This document shows, piece by piece, positions 55,677 through 64,000 of a stretch of 64,000 nucleotides of DNA. The number at the start of each line of letters is the position of its first letter. Position 1 is the stretch's first letter. The notes below the pieces were generated by a model. The model saw only the letters and a list, made by a program, of their open reading frames with translations. It did no database searches and had not been told where the DNA came from. Source of the stretch: Zygaena filipendulae (taxonomy: Eukaryota; Arthropoda; Insecta; Lepidoptera; Zygaenidae); assembly GCA_907165275.2 (NCBI GenBank), contig OU015674.1:1302001-1366000 (forward strand). The letters are read 5' to 3'. A program made the translations under genes and the position numbers.

Positions 55677-56001
55677 ATGGGGATGTGGACTACTTTTGAA
55701 AATCAAAATTCTAATTAGTCCGTCAGTTAAATAAAAAAACATAGACACGTATTTTTTGCTTTTTCAAATAAATTAAAATATACAGAGATAAAGCGCAGTA
55801 AAGTTTAGGGTGAGGGGGTCGTGACGTCACTAACCGCTAAAACCGCCATACAAACTGTCAGAATAGTGACGTCACGCAAAATTTCAACTCAATATATTGC
55901 CGTTATTTTTTGATTACGTAAAAAAAAGAAAAAATACGTGTCCAATATTTTTTAATAATCTACAAGACGGACTAAAAATTAAAAATTAGTCAACATGCCT
56001 G
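55677..56001 (+). mobile_element. CRE-bearing MITE, copy 10
   Basis: Near full length (ATGGGGATGTGGACTA ... TAGTCAACATGC), with both CRE palindromes. Confidence 0.88.
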
Positions 56002-56109
56002 TTGAGTGCCCCAGGTCTATACGGAATATTATTTAGTATTATGATACATTTAATCGCGGTAAAATAGAAGTTTCATATCACATCTGAAAATGGCTGTTAT
56101 TAATAAAAT

Positions 56110-56300
56110 AGACAGTGGAAAGGTAGGCGGCTGCGGTCGCACGCTGTCGGGTTACAGCGATGGCATCACTGCTCACCCATTAAGAGAATCACTCCGATCC
56201 GAGACGCGTCGCGAGTAGGTATTTGCAAAAAGTCTATCTGTTTCATGCCGCTCTGCTACCGTGCGATGCGTGCGATAGAGAGACTAGAGGCGAGTGCCTA
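56110..56300. other. Moderately GC-rich patch, function unknown
   Basis: GGCTGCGGTCGCACGCTGTC, GAGACGCGTCGCGAGTAGG, GTGCGATGCGTGCGATAGAG. No open frame or known repeat. Confidence 0.25.
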
Positions 56301-58730
56301 ATTTTTCCTTCTGAAATATTGTTTCGGGCCAAACCTTTTCTACCCCCCTAAACCTTCACTAAATGAGACAATTTTGGTGTCATTCGATTCAGTACACCTT
56401 AATCTAGGGCTGTACGTTTTTCTAATTTAGTAATTCAGTTTAGTTTAACTTTAATAAATTAAAAAACTCGAGGAAGATTTTTTGTAAAAAATATGGATAT
56501 TGAGATGCTAATAACTTTTGTTATAAGCAATATTTCTTTAAAATCAAAACGTACAGCCCTAGTTATCCAATACATCAATAACATGTAAAAAAATCATCAA
56601 AATTGGTCTATGTTTAAGGGGAGATAAACGGTTTGGCTTTTTGTATGAAAATTTGCACGCACACGATCGTCTTAAAATCTATAGCGTAAGCATAAAGACC
56701 GCAAACCTCACATTATAGTTTCGTGTTCCTCCAGACTTTAGCCTTGGTTTTATGAAAAATTATTATTAATAAATTATCTTTAACAACAGTAACGACGAGC
56801 TCGTAACAATAGCTATGTTTACATAATGTCATAGATAACTTCCCCTTACTATGAACCGATTTAGAGGAAACAAAGCCTACCGATGTTTTAAGTTTACAAA
56901 ATGTGAAGGTGACTGCTTCGTTTCATCGCAATCGGTTAGCGAAAAGAGGAGTATGAACCTATTGACGATTTCGAATTCTCACAATAGGTACCTACTATGG
57001 CATATATCACTTCTTTAGGGGTTAAATGTGCAAAAACCCCTTCGTCTTGAGCACAATTTTAAATTTCTAGTTCCAGAAGTTTCAGCGGGATGTCGAATGA
57101 CCAGTCTTCGGTCAAACGGCCAAGATAATGTAAGTTGGCCAATGACATTCTATGTAGGTATTATCATTGAAGTTGGCAGATAGAAACAGGCAGACAGAAG
57201 AATCCGTTCACATAATAATATATATTATCATCATCCTATAAGTACTTAGTTATAAAAAAGAACTCTACACTTTTCCATAGTTTAAACAACAAAATTATAT
57301 TTACTATAAAAAACCAGTTTTTGAAAATCTATAGATAGATGTAAATATTGTGATATTTGGGACCTTTTTAAATAAAAAATACAACAAAAAAAATCAATTA
57401 TAATGTTTTTTAGAATCCGGCTGTACTACTAATAAATAAATAAATAAATAAGATGAAGAATTATCCCCCCGTTCTTTCAATTTTTTAACTATCTCCTATC
57501 CTTTTCCAATTTGCGCACCATTATCGCTCTATGTAATTTTATAGAGCATAGTAACATTAAACTCTAAACTAATCATCTTTTTATTCTTTTGAATTATCCA
57601 CATTTTTATATTAATTCGTATGTTATTTCCTGCCCCTTCCGTATTATAATATAGTTTTAAAAAAAGAAAGGCCAGGAACTTTGACACGAAGAATTAGTTT
57701 AACGCCATCCCATACTTCACTATCGAACTCACAATGAATTTTATAACCAAATGTTACAATAAGCTCTCGTAGAGTCGCAAAGAGAATGAGCATTGTCTCT
57801 AGATCGCCACAGGGAAACTCCGCAAGATGGCGACACTCAATGCAACTCAAATATATACGCTATTTTTAACCGATTTAAAAAAATAAGATTCTTCTTTATA
57901 CCATTATTTATGTAGGTAGGTCTATGTATTTTCAATAAATCTACACGAAAGATTGTTACGACTTTCAGTAGGCTATACGTTTATTTAAATGATTATACTG
58001 ATAAGATCTGACGAAAATTTGGTTTTACTAGACACTGCTACGTTGTAGGTAATAATGGCAAAAGGTAACAAAAGCCCTCATGCGTTTTTCTCTCACAGAT
58101 AGGTATAACAATGCTTAGGTACGACTAAATTATTCGTAGGTGATTCGTAGATTTCAAGATCCTTTGTGAGAAAAAATTAATAATAATCGATAATAATCTT
58201 TATTACGGAAGTCAGGTTCCATAGTTATACGTAGGTACTTAAAAGTTATTTATTATATCTATTTATTTATTGAAATTGTTTTATTACATTCAGTTATTTA
58301 AATCGTCATCAAAGTACAAGAGCCAAACAAATCCAATGGCTCTGAAAGGGGCAGGTTCAGCGGGGTCACAATAAATTTATTTAAGGTGTACCTGACCATG
58401 ATAATTATTATAATATTTTTTTTTTATATAGACTTGATAAAATAAGTAACAGTGTCTTCATAAAAAAACAGTTTCTCTTCCCTTTTCTTGATAAAACTGC
58501 TTAGGTTAAGGCACTAGATGCAAATTCAGTGTGCGAACAGGGAGTAAATTAATTTAAATTTGACAAATTATAAAAAAAAAATACATTTACTATACTTATT
58601 TTGATTATTTTGACCACCAGTTACTATACAAAATATCTCCTTCAAACAGAGATGATGATTTACCAATAATATAAGTATCTTCGGTTTTATTTACTTTTAA
58701 ATTCATATTATGCTTTATAACTTTATTGTA
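56300..58730. other. AT-rich sequence, nothing recognised
   Basis: About 2.4 kb with no member of the repeat families seen elsewhere. It is the longest such stretch in the right half, so it may be unique sequence (5' intron or intergenic). Short open frames such as 57644-57850 on the minus strand show no domain. Confidence 0.5.
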
Positions 58731-58732
58731 AA

Positions 58733-58950
58733 CTAGCTGTCCCGCTATATTTTTGGAGTTCTTCTGTAATTGTTCCATACAAACTTTGCAACCCCTTTTC
58801 ACCCCCTTACGGAGTGAATTATCCAAAATCCTTTCTTATAGGATGCCTACGTCATACAAAGAACACACCCTCCAAGTTTCAGGTCTCTACGATCAGCGGT
58901 TTAGGCTATGCGTTGATTGTCAGTCAGTGATTGACAAAGCATTTTAGATT
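58733..58950 (-). mobile_element. Helitron-like family B fragment
   Basis: CTAGCTGTCCCGCTATATTT, CACCCCCTTACGGAGTGAAT, CTCCAAGTTTCAGGTCTCTA, TGCGTTGATTGTCAGTCAGT. Confidence 0.7.
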
Positions 58951-59061
58951 TTTGGAAAATTTTACAATTTTTATTGTTATAGTTTAAGAATCCTATAAAC
59001 TTTTGATGATTAATATTTTATGTTCTGATTTTTGGTTTGTTTATTTTTTTTTAAGAAAATA

Positions 59062-59125
59062 TACTAGTACTATGTAGTACTATGTACTATGTAGTACTAT
59101 GTACTATGTAGTACTATGTAGTAGT
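59062..59125. repeat. Short minisatellite (TATGTAGTAC)
   Basis: About six imperfect units of TAGTACTATG/TACTATG followed by TAGTAG. Confidence 0.8.
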
Positions 59126-59579
59126 AGTAAGTCAAAGGTTTCAAACGGATCTTATAGATTTGTTGACAATCGAGCAGTAGCACTGCAGTCATTCTTCGTG
59201 AAGAACGTGGTTGAACCATGACCTGCAATGCGCAAAACTTACTTCGCCTTAGTGAATGTTCATAGTGATATGGGATCATAGTGCATTCACCCCTTGGTTT
59301 ACCGTTGGTTGCACTTGAAGTAGGTACCTACCTAATCATTTTCGTCTTAAAAGTATCTCTTCTTTCGCTTGCAAATCTATCTTTTTTTATACATAATATC
59401 TATTCGAAAAGCAAAAATTGAACAAGCAAAAAAGGAATATTCCTCAACGTCAACAGTCAATCTAAATATTTCCCGCCAAAGTCAAACGTCACTCCGCCAT
59501 CTTTATTTTCACTATTGGCGGAAACACAGGGTTGTTTATAGACGCAAGCTCTTAGATACGTTCGTCTCTTTCCATCCCT

Positions 59580-59745
59580 ATCCGGATTGAGGAAGCGCGC
59601 GAGCAGTGCCGGGTTTTCGTAGCGAGTTCTCGCATGCGGGCACGGGGTCGGGGGTGGCGTATTGATTTTCCACCGAGTTTGCGGCAGTCCGCCACCACGC
59701 CGGTACTCAAGCGCGAAAATCAGATCCATCGCGCTTCGCGTTCAA
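59580..59745. other. CpG-rich patch, candidate 5' exon or promoter
   Basis: Dense CG dinucleotides (GAAGCGCGCGAGCAGTGCCG, TCTCGCATGCGGGCACGGGG, CATCGCGCTTCGCG) in an otherwise AT-rich region. Could be the missing Cav1 first exon (a donor-like GACGAAC/GTATCT lies on the minus strand near 59562) or the start of a plus-strand gene (GTAAGT at 59873). Not resolved. Confidence 0.3.
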
Positions 59746-60932
59746 CAAAAAACCTTTCCAAATTCAAAATTGCAATAGGAAATTGGATAAATTTTAAGTT
59801 CACATTCATCATCGTTTTCGGCTACGCGTTATTTCGTTTTTGGAGTGCATTTTTGTGTTGGATTCAAATTTTGTAAGTGTTCCAAAAGTTATAGGTATTA
59901 TTTTTAACTAAAGACACCATTTTAATTACCTAGTTTTTTAACGACAATGTCTGCTTGTTTACTTACCAGCATAAGGATTGTTTTGTTGATATTTTCTTCC
60001 GAACCTTCACTATTGTTGAAAGGCTTTTGTCGCATCGATTAGAAAACAGCTGATTGGCACACCCGTTTAACAAACGTCAAAATTGTATTCCCCCTTCAGG
60101 CTTCCTTTAATACCTAGGTACTTGAAAATTCACTATACATAATAACTATTATCTAAACTTTAAGAAAATAGTTTCAACTCGCCCACTAGTTGTATGATCA
60201 ATAAGAAAACTGTTCACTATTACTTAAACTTGACTCCTGAGAAAAACTTTAGCGATAATTTACTTCCTTTTTACGAGAATAAAGTAAAAAAAAACCGAGT
60301 CCCAATTTAAATTACCTACACATTTATATAACCATATAATATAATTTATCATTAAAAGTTAAGCTATTCTACATCTTACCTACCTACCTACATATTTTAG
60401 TATCGATTTGTTTTTAAATGACATAATATCTCAGAACAAAGATACTACCTATGTGTTATATCTATGTCCAAATAATTATGATTTTTTTTATAACGCGTGA
60501 TTTTTTTGTAGTTTCACTTTGCGTTTAATATTATTTTCCTGTCACAATTTAAAATGATACCACATTTATAGGACATAATTAGTGACTAAAGGAAGACCAC
60601 CCCTCGAACACTATTTTCCCAAACATGGTGACCGAATGTCGCATAAGTGATGTCACAAATCGTTAAACACTGTTCTATACTAACTGATAGATATAACAGC
60701 GCTTGATGACGTCAGCTGTCCTGTTTAGTTCTTGGGTAGCGTCGATATATTATCTATCATTATCTAATAAACACCCAAGAGCCAAGATACACAAACAACG
60801 ACGCAAAAATGTTTTCAAAGAAAAAGAACTACAAAATTTGTGCCTTCGCTGTTCGGATTCTTAAATAGCTTTTTGTGGTAGACAGGGTAGACTTGTACCT
60901 AGTTACAATTACTTTTTATTCTTAATAGAAAC

Positions 60933-61125
60933 TAGCTCTTCCTCGCATTTTACCGCGGTAATTTCGGAGATGCCACGGGGCTTCCGGGATGAAAAATATC
61001 ACATGTACTTTCCAGTAGGTAGCCCTGACGTATATAAAAAAAATGTGTTGATTTTTCAATCAGTAGTTAAGGTATGAAAACGTAACAAACAAACAAACAA
61101 GTTCACATTCGCATTTGTAATATTA
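60933..61125 (-). mobile_element. LEP1 Helitron-like fragment
   Basis: CTAGCTCTTCCTCGCATTTT, GATGCCACGGGGCTTCCGGG, GTAACAAACAAACAAACAAG, TTCGCATTTGTAATATTAAAG. Confidence 0.68.
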
Positions 61126-61129
61126 AAGT

Positions 61130-62780
61130 CTTAACTTATATAAGTACTTCACGCTCCGCTTCCTCTGTTGCACTCCGTTATATTATAATTAATCATATGT
61201 TAGTATGAGATCATAGTAGACAAGTAGCGGATACCTACACTGCAGTACACCATAGAGCTACATCATATCATATTATCACGCCATCTTGTCAATCTATGAT
61301 GGATTACAACAAAATAATCTTTCTATATCGGAACATTTGCGGCTCTATGCTCTTGAGAAAATAGATCATTCAATAGACAAGATAAAAAGAGTAGGTACTT
61401 GGGTTCTCAATTCGTCTGTTTTATTTTATTTTTAATCATATTTTATGTTAATATATAAATAGGTACCTAATACGCAATTCCTGTGTCAGTTCTGAACAGT
61501 TTGTTGTTGTTGTTTTCGTACCTATAGCTATTTTACTTGGTCACAAAAAAAAATTTACTGCCTATGTAAAAAAGTAAATTACCAAAAATTCAACTCGCAA
61601 GTTGCGGACGCGACGCGCTGACGGGTCATTTCTTCCGTTTCTTCCATTTGTATTGCCGCATCAAATGTTAAAGTCGTTCGCCCGCCACGTACACCCACGT
61701 TTTTATTTAATTTTCGTGATGATCAGTGTTTTTATTTTTTATTTTTTAATCGTTACATGTAAGCATGGACTATCGATTGCTTGAATAAGTACCTCGTTTA
61801 AAATTACAGCCTGTATAATTTTTAGTTTACAAAAAAAAATTAAAGAATCATACCAGCACACTATAACAGCCTAAAAGACATTTTTTTTTTCGTTTATTTA
61901 TCCTATATAGGAAAGGCTAAGAGTACAGGGCCCATACTGCCAATTCTAATGCAGCCTAAAAGACAATAGCGTTGTCGTTATTTTTTTTAACTAAAAACCA
62001 GGGCATAGTCGCAAATAGACCAAACTACCTAACTATCTACTGCCTCGGCATCTACAATGTCTATGGTCTCAGACATTAATCCTAGTGATAAGTAGGTGAG
62101 TAGAGACGTGGAACTCGTGACTTCAAGCCGGTACAGTCGACCACAGAAGCGATCTATCGCTAGCTATCGCTTTATACTGAACAAAAATAATTCTACGGCT
62201 TCAATATAGGCTACTACGATTGCAATGACAACCATTGTTTTCTTTCCTCTTGTTTATTGTGTATATTATATTATCTTTTTGAGTTAATTTGAGGAAACTC
62301 ATTAACTGGAGGTTTGTTCGCTTGTTTTTTCAACCGATTTTTATAATATCAATGACATTAAGCTTTAAGGAATTTGTTTTCATATACTCAATTTACTCAA
62401 TTCGAGAAATTGGTATCGTTCAAATATTTCAATACAAATTAGTTAGATCGAATCTAAAAGTTTTTATACCTACTTAGGTAGGTACATATTTGGATTTAAA
62501 GGTACAGCGGTCACTTATTTTTTTTTAAGAGTTATTAACCCGCTCAACCTGCATAAATTTTAATTGCTGACAATATTTTTAAGCCGATTGCGTTATTCAC
62601 TGTACCTACTAGCAAATTGTAGGCAAGTTGTAAGTACGTATAAATCGATTAAGTGGATTAAGCGATACGTGGCATACGGTTGCGATGTGGTGCTGACCCG
62701 AGCGAGATGACCCCTGCTTTTTAGACCGTTAAAATACTATTCATAATCCATATTTCTATACTTATTTTTATACTATTGTA
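61130..62780. other. Mostly AT-rich sequence, nothing recognised
   Basis: Apart from the weak promoter-like site at 61452 and a small GC-rich run at 61602-61625, I see no exon or named repeat. Confidence 0.45.
61452..61491 (+). promoter_or_regulatory. Candidate core promoter (TATA + TCAGTT)
   Basis: TATATAAATAG at 61452-61462 and TCAGTT at 61486-61491. The spacing is a little longer than ideal. No gene is visible downstream within the window. Confidence 0.18.
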
Positions 62781-63095
62781 AAGTAGAATGTGAGTTTATT
62801 TGTTTGTTTGTTACGCTTTCACGCGTTAAATACTAAATCGCTCGTTATGAAATTTTGCATACGTTGTCACGTTGAAAGGGACAGAAAGTTAACAGAAAGA
62901 GACATACCTACAATATTTTTATTCCGGAATTCCTGCGGAAAATCCAAAATTAGTGCGGGTTCGAAAGTACCCAATTCTGTCTGTTTATCTGTCTGTTACC
63001 TTTTCACACCTTACCTACTCAACCGATAGTCGTGAAATTTTTCATACACGTTGTCTGGGGTACAGAAAAGTACATAGGGTACTTAGTCAAGAAAC
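62780..63095 (+). mobile_element. LEP1 Helitron-like fragments, two in tandem
   Basis: The first: GTAGAATGTGAGTTTATTTG...ATTCCTGCGGAAAATCCAAA. The second starts at the CTGTCTGTTTATCTGTCTG microsatellite and breaks off after ACATAGGGTACTTAGT. Confidence 0.65.
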
Positions 63096-63827
63096 CCTGT
63101 TCAGTATTCGATTTCATCGGTCAAAATGTAAAAAATAAAAATTTACGCAAAATATATTTACAAATATTGAGCATGTAAGTTGCCGAAATGGCTAATTAAT
63201 TAATCATACCCGAAGGTCATTTAATTTCATTTAAATCAAAGGTCATGCACGTTTTTATTTAACTTTATCTATATTTTGGATTTTAATTTCTCTCACTCAA
63301 CCTTACATCCTGTATGTAAAAGGAGGCATTGTGAAAAATTTTATGTTTCAGCAGTTTCCATCAGATCTTAATGAATCAGTGAATCAGTCAGTCAGGTCAT
63401 GCATGTAATTGTATGGGGTATAGATTCTTACCTCTATGGTATAGACTTAATATAAAAACGAAATCAGGAAATTGGATAGCGGCCAAGTTTTATGCATTCT
63501 ATGAACGAAGGTAGATTTAGCTGTCTGTTGTTTATGGATATAATGGTGCCATGAGAGCAAGGATTATGTTCGGTTTGCGTGAAATTTAAACGAAATGGGG
63601 TGCTATTAAGCTTTACTTGAGGTCAACGTTTTTTATATACAGAAGGTTTGTTATAGCAAACCTTGGTGATAGGTATAATTTGCAAAATCTTTCTCAGAGC
63701 TCTTGAAGGACACCACCGGAAAATTAAATTTGAAAAGCATTTGAAATGTCATATATCTTCTTGCATACATACCTACCTAAATAACCGCCACTGCGAAAAT
63801 TATTTTTTAGTATCATATTATAATACT

Positions 63828-64000
63828 ACCTGTTCCGGATAATTTCGGAGTTCCCGCGAGAATTCCGGGATAAAAAGTACCCTATGTACTTCTCTGCTCC
63901 TGACGACGTGCATGCAAAATTTCACCCAAATCCGTTCAGCCGTTTTTGTGTGATTGCGTAACAAACATCCAAACATCCACACTTTCATATTTATAATATT
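63828..64000 (-). mobile_element. LEP1 Helitron-like element, reaches the window edge
   Basis: CTACCTGTTCCGGATAATTT, GAATTCCGGGATAAAAAGTA, TTTTTGTGTGATTGCGTAAC, ending TTTATAATATT at 64000. Confidence 0.7.

Noticed and set aside
33300..64000. A second protein-coding gene in the right half
   Set aside because: No set of frames gave recognisable domain sequence with splice-phase continuity on either strand; short frames coincide with repeats or look random.

Overview
The window looks like nuclear DNA from a moth or butterfly (Lepidoptera). It is AT-rich and intron-rich. It is packed with LEP1-type Helitron-like fragments (ends near CTATACTAATATTATAAA and GGGCACAGCTAGT), tRNA-derived SINEs, non-LTR retrotransposon tails and several MITE families. 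No bacterial, viral or CRISPR feature was seen.

The one gene I can support is a voltage-gated calcium channel alpha-1 subunit of the L-type (Cav1) class, orthologous to Drosophila Ca-alpha1D. It lies on the minus strand from 32946 (5' end) down to at least 1323 (3' end). I rebuilt 42 constitutive exons plus one alternative exon from splice sites, reading-frame phase and family knowledge. All junctions keep phase and give about 1,733 codons. The chain contains four six-helix repeats, a glutamate in every pore loop (TLEGW, TGEDW, TFEGW, TGEAW), the beta-subunit interaction motif after repeat I, the C-terminal EF-hand region and the IQ calmodulin site. The start is an in-frame ATG at 32940 just inside an exon that begins at a splice acceptor, so a 5' exon must lie further upstream. 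The final exon probably lies left of position 1.

Layout. 1-3.5 kb: distal C-terminal exons. 3.6-9 kb: proximal C-tail and IVS6. 9.7-17.8 kb: repeat IV and the III-IV linker. 17.7-21.6 kb: repeat III, with duplicated IIIS5 exons. 21.8-24.9 kb: II-III loop, with a 490-bp perfect GAAAT pentanucleotide array. 25.9-27.3 kb: repeat II. 27.6-32.9 kb: I-II loop, repeat I and N-terminus, with a second pentanucleotide array. 33-64 kb: no recognisable protein-coding exon; this is the 5' intron, promoter or intergenic side, filled with transposon remnants and a few CpG-rich patches that could hold the missing first exon.

The most interesting points are: candidate mutually exclusive IIIS5 exons; a 30-nt cassette microexon in the IVS3-S4 linker; long (ATTTC)n and (CTGTA)n tracts 25 bases or fewer from splice sites; a retrotransposon tail that would supply a stop codon and poly(A) signal to a truncated channel; a ten-copy MITE family that spreads full CRE (TGACGTCA) palindromes through the locus; and a 235-bp MITE family with 4-bp target-site duplications.
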